A DNA stretch of 64,000 nucleotides from Hygrophila difformis (taxonomy: Eukaryota > Streptophyta > Magnoliopsida > Lamiales > Acanthaceae): NCBI GenBank assembly GCA_030278955.1, contig JAOANR010000010.1, forward strand, positions 15,359,086 to 15,423,085. Direction: 5' to 3'. The notes below the pieces were generated by a model. That model searched no databases. It was not told the origin of the DNA and was given only the letters and a program-made list of their open reading frames with translations. Shown one piece after another: positions 1 to 9,702 of this stretch (position 1 is its first letter; every line of letters starts with the position of its first letter). A program made the translations under genes and the position numbers.

Positions 1-291
1 AAGTGTTTCTAACATCAAAGATGCAACCAACTCTGAAATTAAACGTACTATTTTCGACTTGAATAAGACCCAATCGTCTTAGACAACTTCAAAAAACAAA
101 GGTCTAATTTCTAACATCTCTTGCAATTGCGATTCGACAAAAAGAAACCTAAAACAGAGACATGCAAGAAGCAAGAAGTTCTTTCACTAAAAAACAACGA
201 TTTCATTGCAAAATTGGAACGTGCAAATCATTTTCGCATATATCAAACGAAAAAATAAAAAAAAAAGAACATAAATGTATGATCGATGCTT

Positions 292-428
292 ACCGCTTTC
301 TCGGAGAACACGAAGTGAGACGCAAGCTTGCTCCTACGGTTCGGAACAGGCGCGGGTATGTGAAAGGACGCGTAGACAATGATAGTTTCTTCAGGGAGGG
401 AACAAAGTGCTTGTTCCAAGTATTTATA
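292..428 (-). promoter_or_regulatory. Possible promoter and non-coding first exon of a minus-strand gene running off the left edge
   Basis: On the minus strand a TATAAATA box lies at 421-428. About 30 bases downstream begins a GC-richer stretch that ends at 294 in a good splice donor (GTAAGC, 293 downward). The stretch has no ATG in the minus sense, so it would be a 5' leader exon with coding exons left of the window. An open frame crosses it but gives no recognisable protein. Seen: TATA box, base composition, donor. Inferred: that it is transcribed. Confidence 0.25.
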
Positions 429-1153
429 ATGATATACAGTTATACACCCGTTGAGTGGGAATATCCAGACAATTATTTAAAATTTGGGTCAGACGCCACA
501 TATTTTACATTTTTTGTGTAAACAATAAAATTAATAAAAAAAATTTTTTAATCATTAGTACTTTGCGTTCTATTTTTGTTAGAATTTTAGTCGACATTTT
601 ACAACAAAGTAAAATTAGTAATAACTTTCGTATTTTATAGAATTTCGGCAGGTTCTTGTGAGAAAAAAAACTTTCGTTATAATGTTATAAAATAAATAAA
701 TTATGTTAGTCTATAATTAATAATCAAGCATAATGTTAGTTAATTCCACAAAATCAAGGATATATAATTTGAGAGGCATTATACCCTAGCAAATAATTTA
801 TCATTTCTTTCAAAATAAAACAATAAATAGAAAATCCATAAATAAAACATAACAAATATTATAGAAAATCATATAACAACAGTAGAAATCAATTGAGTAA
901 CCATCAATGATCAAAGAACTATGCCACCAATGTGGCACAGAGGATCCCATTCGCAAAAACAACATAGAAAAACCACAATCATAGGGCATCCAGCCCAAAC
1001 ATGAAATAGTGTTTCAAACCAACCAAACAAAGCATAACAGACATCAAAAATTGATCGGACCAGTTCGGAATAAAACTTAAATTCAATCAAAATCATAAAA
1101 TACTAAAAACTTAGACAGATAAGTTCCTTCCCACAGCAGTTGCATCCTCCCCA
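429..1153. other. AT-rich intergenic spacer, no gene seen
   Basis: This stretch lies between the possible leader exon on the left and the 3' end of the RPA-like gene. It is AT-rich and has only short chance open frames. The part next to 1154 presumably holds the 3' untranslated region of the RPA-like gene. No repeat structure or RNA gene was recognised. Confidence 0.5.
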
Positions 1154-3286
1154 CTACTTCTCCACTTTCACCTTCTTCAGATTGTTCGAAGCTGAAAACT
1201 CATCATCAAGGTTCTTACTTACGTCGGCCACAATCTCTTCGTCTACTCCGTCAGCATCCCCATCGTTACTGAGTTCAGGAGTATGAAAGCCAGCCGAATC
1301 AGATGACCTTTTCGTAGAAGGTGGACTTCTTGTGGCATCAGCAGGAGTGGATGAAGCAATATCATTATCAGCCGATTCAGGATCACTTATAATGGCAGAA
1401 ACTGTCAATGAATTGTAGCTACGCCATAAATCGGTGCTTTTAAGTGTGACACGAAATGTGAACCTCTTGTTCATCAAACAGTTAAGAATCAGCTGTGGGA
1501 AGAATTCATCCTAGAAAACAATAAAGATAATCAATGAATTTTTGATTGATTTAATAGGAAATAAATATAATAGAGATATAATTCTTACCTCGGCCATTGA
1601 ATCTTTCAAATCCTCAGCAGTTTTTCCAAATAAAGAAACACAATCCTTATCAAATATCACCAAAGTGCATGATGTGGTGTTGTCGGCAACATAAACAGTG
1701 ACTTTGTACTTAATGATACCACTCTGATACCAATTCTTGCATTTATGACAGTAGAAACTACCTTTTGTTGGCTCCATCTTCTTGTAGCACTTCATACATG
1801 TGTAGTAATAGAAGCCCTCTGATTCTTCGACATTCACAACTATTCCGTTGATATAGAAGTCACCAGACTGATTGGGGGACATTCAGCAAAATAAGAAACC
1901 ATAAATATAATACTTAATTTTATGTAAAGTAAAGAAAAGAGTAGAAAAAAACTAAAATAGCGTTCGAACCTCTAGTGAATAGATAGTGTCTTTTATGGTG
2001 GTCAAAGTGAATCCCTTAGAGGGAGAATCTTCACCAGCAGAACGGTGGGTCGACTGAGACATGCTAGGCAAATTCTTTCCAGTCGAAGATTCGACCTTCA
2101 TACTGTGTATTGAAAAAATTCTATGTTATAAATATTGTTAAAACAATATATATATATTAACACATTATTAGGATGTAAAACTCACTTTTCAATGAAAGAT
2201 TGAACCTCTGGTATTCGAGCATTAATCATGAGCTTCGACACTCGAAAAGCATTTTGAACTTTTATTTTACCTGTTTTAATAACCAAAGAAACCATATTAT
2301 TAATTTATTGCAAATAAAAAAAATAAATATATTGCAAAAGTATGCTTACCCTGAAACTCAGATGCACGACAGAATTGAAGAATGATAATGTTCACAGCTG
2401 TTGGAAGTTCATCTATATCGGTCAGAAATTGCTCCGCATATTCATCCCAAAGAGTGCAGTCCAAAACATTGCCCCTTCGAAAGGAAAAAAATAATAGCAA
2501 GAGTAAATATTTATATGCAACAATTATTATATGATAGTTTGAGAATACTGACTTTAAATCTTCCAACAACATATTAACCAACATCTTCTGCTTTCCATCT
2601 TTGCAGTTCATTGAGGTTGGTGGAGATTTTGTCAACACACGACCGATAATATCTGAAAAAGTGTAAATAGAACATATATAGAATGCAGTAGAGGCGAGAT
2701 TGAATTAAGGAATAATGTCCTATTTAAAATTGTTTTACGGTCTTACCAAATGGGACAGTTTCGTTAACCATATCGCCATGCAAGGAAATAATCTCGGGGT
2801 AGGGTTTGAACTGGAAGGTGTAATCAGGGAACTCAACATCGACTGCATTAGAAATAACACTATTTGCATAGAACATTCCTTTGAACTCGTGAGTGGTGAG
2901 CCTAAACCTGTCTAGGTTCTCCACAACACCAAAACGAACCAAAGTATAAATGCTCCCCTCACGAATAAGAGCTTGGTACTTTTTAGCGATGCCTCTGCCA
3001 GCAGAAATGTGAAAGCGGATACCCTGTGAGAACACAACATGATTAAAATTAATTAATTCATGTAAGCCGTTAGTAATAATTATCAATGAAGCGAATAATA
3101 ACTAACAAACAATAGTAATAGTTTACAAAATTATGAAAATACCTCTGCATCGTGAAATATTGCTTCAAATGAATTCAAACTTTCAGATTTAAACATAGTA
3201 ACTGCATAGCAACGTAAACACCTCGCCTTAATACAAACTTTTGTAGCTGTCGGAGTAAGTTCGCGGAAAGTCACAACCTGCTCCAT
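1154..3286 (-). CDS. Replication protein A 70 kDa subunit-like protein (short RPA1 type), 8 exons
   Basis: Exons read from the splice sites: 3286-3143, 3023-2747, 2652-2553, 2474-2350, 2270-2186, 2102-1970, 1867-1589 and 1510-1154. They sum to 1500 nt, one frame of 499 residues plus stop, with all junction phases agreeing. RPA1 binds single-stranded DNA in replication and repair through OB folds. The N-terminal half resembles the DNA-binding OB-fold region (VNETVPF followed by DIIGRV is a typical boundary). The C-terminal OB fold carries a zinc ribbon with cysteines near residues 312, 315, 328 and 331 (CMKC ... CHKC). The tail is Ser/Asp-rich and ends in a basic KKVKVEK, a possible nuclear signal. 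At 499 residues it lacks the N-terminal protein-interaction domain of canonical RPA1 (about 600-650), as in the expanded RPA1-like families of plants. ATG 3286 was chosen because upstream in-frame codons have no ATG and a TATA box lies 82 bases before it. Confidence 0.85.
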
Positions 3287-3367
3287 TCTCTCAATTTTGA
3301 ATATATGATTCAATATAAGTATTTTGCCTTTGAGTTGTGGATAGAAATGAGGGCCGTAGAGTGGTGC

Positions 3368-3375
3368 ATTATATA
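3368..3375 (-). promoter_or_regulatory. TATA box of the RPA-like gene
   Basis: TATATAAT on the minus strand, about 80 bases before the ATG at 3286, which leaves a leader of about 50 bases. Position and sequence fit a plant core promoter; no other element was identified. Confidence 0.5.
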
Positions 3376-3990
3376 GCCGATTTCCCAGCAGAGGGAATCA
3401 TCAGATACCAAAACAGTTGTAATAATTAGTGTATCTTAATAAAACCTTTTACGGCTCATTTAAATTTTATACCTTTTTATTGAAAACATCAATCGGCCTC
3501 TACCTTTTGCAGATAACAATCATTATTGTCCGAAAATATACAGATGAAATACATAAATTATAGGAAATTGGTATGTAGGGTTTGGTTGGGCCACTTTCGA
3601 TATTAGTATTGGGCCGGGAACATGGATCAGATGGTGGAAAATGAGTATAAGATTTAAGTAGTACAAAACTTATTCTTGCAAGAAAAATATAAAAGGATTG
3701 GTAAGAATTATTGTTTTGATTATAAGGTAAGAGTTATTGGACAACATTGTATTATAACATGACTGCCCTAAGTCGACAATAACATTGGATTATAAACTAT
3801 TACTGGCAAAGATACAAACTACAGTGAGCATTAACGAAAAATCAATACTGATTAATAATAACATTCCACAAATGTTGGCCAAATACATAAACATCTCACG
3901 AAATAGTGTTTCTAGAATAAATAAGCTTAATAGAAATAACTAAACCAGTTCATAAGGAGAAACAAATAATGTGCAGATGATGCAAATAAT
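3376..3990. other. Intergenic spacer upstream of the RPA-like gene
   Basis: AT-rich sequence between the RPA-like promoter and the stop codon of the F-box gene. It should contain the upstream control region of the RPA-like gene and the 3' untranslated part of the F-box gene. No gene, inverted repeat or tandem repeat was recognised. Confidence 0.4.
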
Positions 3991-4877
3991 TCACCATGCA
4001 AAAAACAAACACTCCTTCCCCGCAACACACAAATGACAAAATGGGATGTATCGTTTGTAGTCTGGATCGGGCCAACCATGCGCCATCTCCCAGTGATCAT
4101 GATTCCTACAAAAATACAATTCATATCTTGGAAATGGGAATGGAAGGGAAACATCAACCCAGAAACAACGCTTTATCGACAGTATTTTTTTCCTACACTC
4201 CACCAGAGAAACCCTATCTTGACATAGATATCTCATTATCTCCAAACCTCTGGTAATATCATCTTTAGAAATGGAAGTCAAGAGAATTATAGATGTCAGA
4301 TAAATAGATTTCAAATGTCCTTGGGCAGCCATTCCAGCAAGCGTTGTTATGGCTAGCTCTCTGTCCAAATCAACATAAAGTTGTCTCTGAATATTCAACA
4401 AATATTCACATGTCAAAGCAAACTCAATACAAAATTCAATTAAATAGGAAAGGTGGTACTATGATAATTTATAAATTATATGAATACACAAATAACATAT
4501 ATTATACCATGACAGACTTGAATTGTATGTCATAATTTCCCGCATATAGACATATATTGTGGAATAACTTTGCCTCTTCTTTGAGATCATCAGAACATGT
4601 CTTGTCGTAATAGCTCATTTCACAACACTTTAGAACAATGGGCCAAGTCAGAACCCTTCTAAAGTCCACACAGCTGCAATTTTCATAGAGAATTTGAATA
4701 AGGTTTAAAATATGGAAAATCATTAAAAACTAAGGATTACACAAATTCTAACCTCCGTACAGCACTAAACATTGATTCCATAGACGAAGTACCAATTCGT
4801 GAGAGAATATCAGCCAGAATTTCATCAGGAAGTTCATCAAGATGTCCACAAGCCAACGAATTTTGCAACGACGTCAT
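3991..4877 (-). CDS. F-box protein (At2g35280-like type), 3 exons
   Basis: Exons inferred: 4877-4753, 4673-4508 and 4422-3991, together 240 residues with agreeing phases. F-box proteins are substrate adaptors of SCF ubiquitin ligases. The N-terminal F-box is visible near residues 13-41 (LDELPDEILADILSRIG). The middle and C-terminal part (DRELAITTLAGMAAQGHLKS, then GLEIMRYL) resembles the repeat-like region of plant F-box proteins of the At2g35280 group, whose members end in a Cys-rich segment (here CRNHDH ... CHLCVAGKEC). The acceptor of exon 3 is uncertain: a second in-phase AG lies 36 bases further on, after an IQ codon pair. The gene is AT-rich like its neighbours, and no disabling change was seen. 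Expression cannot be judged. Confidence 0.72.
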
Positions 4878-5294
4878 TATAAACTGTAAAATATACCGAA
4901 TACATCCAATATTACCCAAATCAAATATAAGCAAATTGAAAAAACTTAATTTAATAGAATAACGATTAAAGATGGCAATAACCTTCGAAGTGCGGGGAAA
5001 ACCTTTCACAACAGGCAGAAGTATGGAAAGGCACTTTCACACATGAATATATCTGAAAATAATTTTATTGGTATGTAGTAATCGGCAAGTTTGGATAAAA
5101 AAGACTATTGCACTTCTTCAATATTTTAATTTTGGGATTATATATTTATATTAGTCAAAATATATATTTATACATTTATATTGGTCAAAATAATCAGATA
5201 TTCATTACGCGAGTTTCATTAACACTACTAATGCAAAAATTATAATAATAATTCTGAATCGATTCAATTTCCGGATGATTTTAACATGCGATCT
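4878..5294. other. AT-rich spacer with the F-box gene upstream region
   Basis: Very AT-rich sequence between the F-box ATG and the stop of the next minus-strand gene. An open frame runs upstream of the F-box ATG but its sequence is low-complexity and is unlikely to be coding. A short direct repeat of the type TATATATTTATA with TTGGTCAAAATA occurs near 5150-5190. Confidence 0.4.
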
Positions 5295-5857
5295 TTAGGA
5301 ATTACATTTCACAAACATTCCAAAGTTAGTCGACAAAAATATAATTTGACGTCTAACTTTGCTAGTCCAAATCCGTTCTAGATCGCCGGTCTCCCTCGAT
5401 GCATAATCATCGTATCGTTGCTCCAAATTTTTGTAAATGGCCTCCAATTCATCTACACTCCTCTTCAAAATTCTCTTTGGAACATAGGGCAGTACCGAAT
5501 TACCATCTCCAAAATCAAGCAAAGTTCGGATATTGTCAGTGTAGGTGGTTGTGGTTTCCTTCAATTTTTGGAGAAATGTATTTGCTGAATCAACAACCTC
5601 AAAATGTTTAATTGAGCGATCCATAAAATCAATTGCACTCTGAAATTTTCTTCTTTCTGAAAGAGTCAAGGCGGGTTCATTTTCGTTCAAGATATCTTTC
5701 AAGAGTTCTCTACACTGCACCGCATCAATACCTCGTGGGAACTCATGATCTGCATCCATTCATTTATTTTATTAGTTAAAAATAAAAAAGCTGTATTCAA
5801 TAATGACGCGAAGTATTAATTTAAATCTAATTTAAACAGTTGTAATGATACCGAACC
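5295..5857 (-). pseudogene. Unrecognised plant gene, main exon and the rest of exon 1; exon 1 broken by the gypsy element
   Basis: No known domain is recognised. The main exon is 5749-5295; an in-frame ATG at 5759 makes a 154-residue open frame, but a better model uses an acceptor at 5751-5750. Joining the donor at 5857/5856 to 5749 keeps the frame. Upstream, exon 1 continues across the retrotransposon to an ATG at 18707, giving 171 residues. The product is predicted helical and hydrophilic, with FPRG near the N-terminus and a terminal block RRQIIFLSTNFGMF. It resembles the protein of 22724-23212 (FYPKG; SRLIFLSNKYADV) over its whole length, including the newly found start, so they form one family. 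The main exon shows no internal lesion. After insertion the native start is separated from the gene by 12.8 kb. Translation from 5759 cannot be excluded. Confidence 0.62.
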
Positions 5858-6562
5858 TGTATAGGGTTGAAGTAGATTTGCTTTTCGTATCTCAATCCCC
5901 CATGTAACACCCCGGTTTTGGTAACCCAGGCCGGGATGCCACCGCCACACCTCCCTAGCAAGACACGGTTTCTCCGAGCTCACTAAAGAGATGCAAGGCT
6001 ATGGTTTTTCAGAATTTAATACGTTCAAACAGCCCATTCATAAGTAATTTAAAAATACTACATCAGAGTTGCATCGAGAATATAAAGTACGCAGCGGAAG
6101 TAAAGTGTATGCAGCGGAATTTAAAATATAGGGCCGACATGGCCAAACCACGGGTTAAACAGACCCGTTCATGCAAGTCACGTAAAATAAATAATTAAGT
6201 GTCCAAAATGATCCCCCAATGAGTGATCATGCTCCGTACTCTGTAACAGAAAAAAAATGAACAACGGTTTTTATCAGTATTATAAAATACTGAGTAAGTC
6301 AATCCTTACATAGCAATAAAGGGGTTAGATTTTTAATAATTAAGATAAAACTTTTTGCCATGCATAAAAACATTTTATAAAAAAAAATGTGATTATAATT
6401 GCATACTTTAAAGACACATTTAATTTCATAATTTAAAACTTAAGCATGGGCAATTATTTAAGACATGATTTAAAAACATGAATAATGCCGTAAGTAAGTA
6501 AATAAAAATTTGAGCTTTTAAAAATTCTCCCCGATACGCCTCCATCTCAACAATATTTAATT

Positions 6563-6777
6563 TTAGCCGGCAATCCGGCGGCCGTAGCCAATTTCATAAA
6601 ATCTGAGCTTTTTAATATATTTCCCGTTACGCCATCATCTCAACAATATATATCATTTAGCCGGTGATCCGGCGGCCGCAGCCAATATCAATAGTATCAT
6701 TTAGCCGGTGCTCCGGCGGCCTCAGCCAATTTCATAAGTATCATCTCATTTAGCCGGTATTCCGGCGGCCGCAGCCG
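6563..6777. repeat. Four GC-rich palindromes in the LTR
   Basis: Four units of the form GCCGG-NNNN-CCGGC, each followed by GGCCGYAGCC or GGCCTCAGCC, lie at 6566-6579, 6660-6673, 6705-6718 and 6753-6766. The same set is in the other LTR, 9301 bases further on. The four-base loop differs (CAAT, TGAT, TGCT, TATT) while both arms stay identical. They stand out as GC-rich islands in AT-rich DNA. Confidence 0.75.
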
Positions 6778-6807
6778 ATTCGCCATACCCAGTACCACTC
6801 CGTCGAG

Positions 6808-6928
6808 CCTCGAGTATCCCATACGGATACACTCGAGAGGGTAGGCCGTTGGTCTCTTGTGACCAAATACGCCATATCCAGTACCGCTCCGTCAAGCCTC
6901 GAGTAACCCATACGGATACACCCGAGAG
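6808..6928. repeat. Tandem pair of a conserved stem-loop in the LTR
   Basis: Unit 1 (6808-6840) pairs CTCGAGT with ACTCGAG and ATCC with GGAT around a CATAC loop. Unit 2 (6898-6928) has the same plan with two mispairs. Copies are at 16109-16141 and 16199-16229 in the other LTR. The diverged LTR at 63285-63313 has one unit with different bases but full pairing. Confidence 0.7.
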
Positions 6929-8460
6929 GATAGGCCCAAAAATATAAGATGCCATTTTGGCAATCTTTCGCGCGTAATCATCATTGCCGTTTAGGCACAA
7001 AATGAATAATTAGGAGGGCACCCTGCAGAGCACTCACCCCCCAATGAAACCAATATCGTTTCAACTTTAGTGTAACGGGATTTCCAAAAATACAACTTTA
7101 TCGTATCACAAGATTTCGATCGTTGTTTAGAGATTTCAAAATTTCACAAGTTTAAAACCGATCGATGTCACAGTTTACGCCTTTTCAGTTTAAAAATCCA
7201 TTTCTTAGGCGATTAATCTGAAATTTTCACAGTAGCTCAAATACATCCCAATGAACAACTTTCATGTTTTGAGTTTTTGGGAAAAATGATGGGAAGCATG
7301 TCAAAAATCAAGTTTTCTACACAAACAAAAAGCTGTCAGGATTCAGGTTTGACATCTGTCAAAGATTTGACTTTTTAACATGTCAAATGAACTCCAAAAA
7401 TTCTGAAAATTTACAGGCACTTAAAAGACACCAAAATAAACAAGTTTTATTAGAGGCAAATTATGCAAATTCATCACGGATTAAGTCAGATTAATCTACT
7501 AAGTTCGGTCTTAAAATCTGTCTCAGTTTCCGAAAGGTTCATGCACCACAGAATATGTTCGACGCGGTTTGGGATAGCAAATCTTAATGAAAGTGCATGA
7601 AATTTTACAGAGGTATTCAAGACTCATAGATCTACAACTTTTGTTTAGATCATGAAGATTGGTTTGGACTAGAAATGATAGAAATAAGCTCATCAAGTTC
7701 GGTTATGAAATCTGTCAACTTTTGAAAATTTTTAAAAACGCAGAATATGTCCGACTTGATTTGGGGTATCAAAACTTGATGAAAATCTCTGAAATTTTTA
7801 CACAATATAGCTTAAGATCTTCGGATCAAAATCTTAGTTTTGAGTTTTCAGGTTTGAACGCTCGAAGTAAGAGTTTTGGTCGGATTTCAGAAAATACGTA
7901 GATTGGGGTTTTTAGGTTTGATTTCAACGTTTCGTTTAAGATCCAATGTTTCGGATGTCTTTAAACCACCCATATTGATATGTAAGTTATTAACTTACAG
8001 TGAGTGAGTTCTTGAACGTTCTAGAGTTGATCGATTTGTCCAAAATCGCCACGAACGGATCTACGCAACACGTTCTTCTTCTCCTTTGGCTACGAACGTG
8101 TTTTGCAAGTAAAGATCCGTAAGTTAGAAGGTTGATTATGATCTTAAAGCAATAAGTAAACTTGATTTACACCTTACCAACAATCCAATGCTTGCAAATC
8201 CTTGATCTACACCCTACCTTGGTTGGATTTGATTGCCGGAAACTCGTCGGAAAGTCGCCGGAAGTTCGTCGGAAGAGTGTTTGGCTTTTGGGAGAGTTTT
8301 TTGGAGAGTTTGGGGTGAATGATTGATGAAAATGGCTGAGAATGGGGATGGGATTGATTACATAACATCCAAAAAGATGCCACACCCGTGATAGATCAAG
8401 ATTCCCACCTTTGGGACCCAAAAAATGGCAAAAAGTCCCAAAAACACATAAATCCCGACT

Positions 8461-8508
8461 GCTACAGTAGCATGCTACAGTAGCGTGCTACAGTAGCATG
8501 CTACAGTA
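8461..8508. repeat. TGCTACAGTAGC short tandem repeat in the LTR
   Basis: The core GCTACAGTA occurs four times in a row, spaced by GCATG or GCGTG, directly before a long poly-T run. The right LTR has the same block 9301 bases further on. A short GCTACAGTA also occurs twice in the MITE at 52331-52693, probably by chance. Confidence 0.7.
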
Positions 8509-8509
8509 A

Positions 8510-8545
<36 letters not shown>

Positions 8546-9382
8546 TTTTTTTATATATATATATATATTAAGATTCTTATCTTAAAAAAAATTATAATGT
8601 GGGAATTTTTGTGATCTTGTAAGTCATACATAGCTTCAAAAAGGAATATATTCTTTATTTGAAAATGACAAGATATGATTAATATTCCACCCTACAATTT
8701 CAAACCATAGTCAAATTATTCCCAATTATATTATGGCATTCTAGAATAATTCATAAAAAAAATATGGGTAGAATGATTAATCAAGGATATATAGAAAATA
8801 GATAATTCTCATTATAATTTAAACATGTAAATATATACATGTATATACATGTGTACATGTTTGGAAAGATTATTTCAAGACCAAGGTATATATGTGTATA
8901 TAAACTTGTATATGGATTTAAAATATTCTATGAACCATATACTTATTACACTTGATATTGAAATCCATATATTTATTTGAAAAGACAAATATATATAATT
9001 TTTTTCAAAGTATGTTTTGTAGAAAATAATATACTAATCTTTAAGCACATATTTGAACATATAAATATATATAGATTTGATTAAAAATCTACTTAGTGAA
9101 TTGATCAAAATATATATATTCATACATATATATCGGGCAATTTCTATGGTATTACAATCTACCCTCCTTAAGAATCAACTTCGTCCCCGAAGTTGCGCGA
9201 CTTATTGACCGATTGATTGATTGTGGTTGTGTCATTGTGTTTTGTTGTTTGATATTATTCGACTGAACCCAGAATTGAAATTTCCAAGTTGCCTACGTAC
9301 CCTGTGAAGGGATCAAGTCATTACGTAGTTCAAAACAATTAGAATTTGTTCATTTGGGATACAAAATATTCGGGTCGTTACA

Positions 9383-9395
9383 TCCTCTCTCCCTT
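9383..9395 (-). other. Polypurine tract of the gypsy element
   Basis: Minus-strand AAGGGAGAGAGGA directly abuts the TG end of the downstream LTR. This is where plus-strand DNA synthesis would start. Position and composition are as expected. Confidence 0.8.
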
Positions 9396-9405
9396 AAGAT
9401 TACAG

Positions 9406-9702
9406 TTATGTCCCCATAACTGCGGTTGCACCGTTTTGGAATAGGGTCGGGTAACGCTCCTTCATGTCGGATTCTAACTCCCATGTCGCCGTTTCACTTT
9501 CATGGTTCGACCAAAGAATCTTGACCATTCTCACGGCTTTGTTCCTTGTTACTCTCTCCTTAACATCGAGTATTCGTACCGGAATTTCCTCATAGCTCAA
9601 GTCATCATCCAATTCAATTCCTTCCGGTTGGAGTACATGGGTCGGATCGTGCACATACTTCTTCAATTGTGATATGTGGAACACGTTGTGAACTCTAGCC
9701 AA
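9406..9702 (-). CDS. Out-of-frame C-terminal part of pol with chromodomain-like tail
   Basis: The frame carries the family-typical segment [16 protein letters not shown], which normally follows the integrase core without a break, and then a chromodomain-like stretch ([17 protein letters not shown]) that fits the tail of chromoviral integrases and would bind histone marks at the target. It overlaps the end of the main frame by 8 bases, in another phase. The break is one extra A in the run at 9742-9747; in this copy the chromodomain would be lost unless ribosomes or polymerase slip there. Confidence 0.85.
   Translation of the reverse strand: MARVHNVFHISQLKKYVHDPTHVLQPEGIELDDDLSYEEIPVRILDVKERVTRNKAVRMVKILWSNHESETATWELESDMKERYPTLFQNGATAVMGT

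Larger units (their letters stand above)
5903..9382 (-). repeat. Left LTR (3' LTR of the element), 3480 bp
   Basis: It matches 15204-18687 base for base apart from poly-T length near 8511-8550 (4 bases shorter here) and one substitution near 7822 (C here, A in the other copy). Ends are TGTAAC and GTTACA, an inverted repeat. The LTR holds GC-rich hairpins (6566-6766), a duplicated conserved stem-loop (6808-6928) and a TACAGTAG tandem block (8461-8508). The open frames of 60-85 codons in it are not thought to be genes. Confidence 0.95.

Noticed and set aside
6001..8421. Open frames of 60-85 codons in the LTRs
   Set aside because: Identical in both LTRs simply because the LTRs are young; no known motifs, and one is broken by the only LTR difference.
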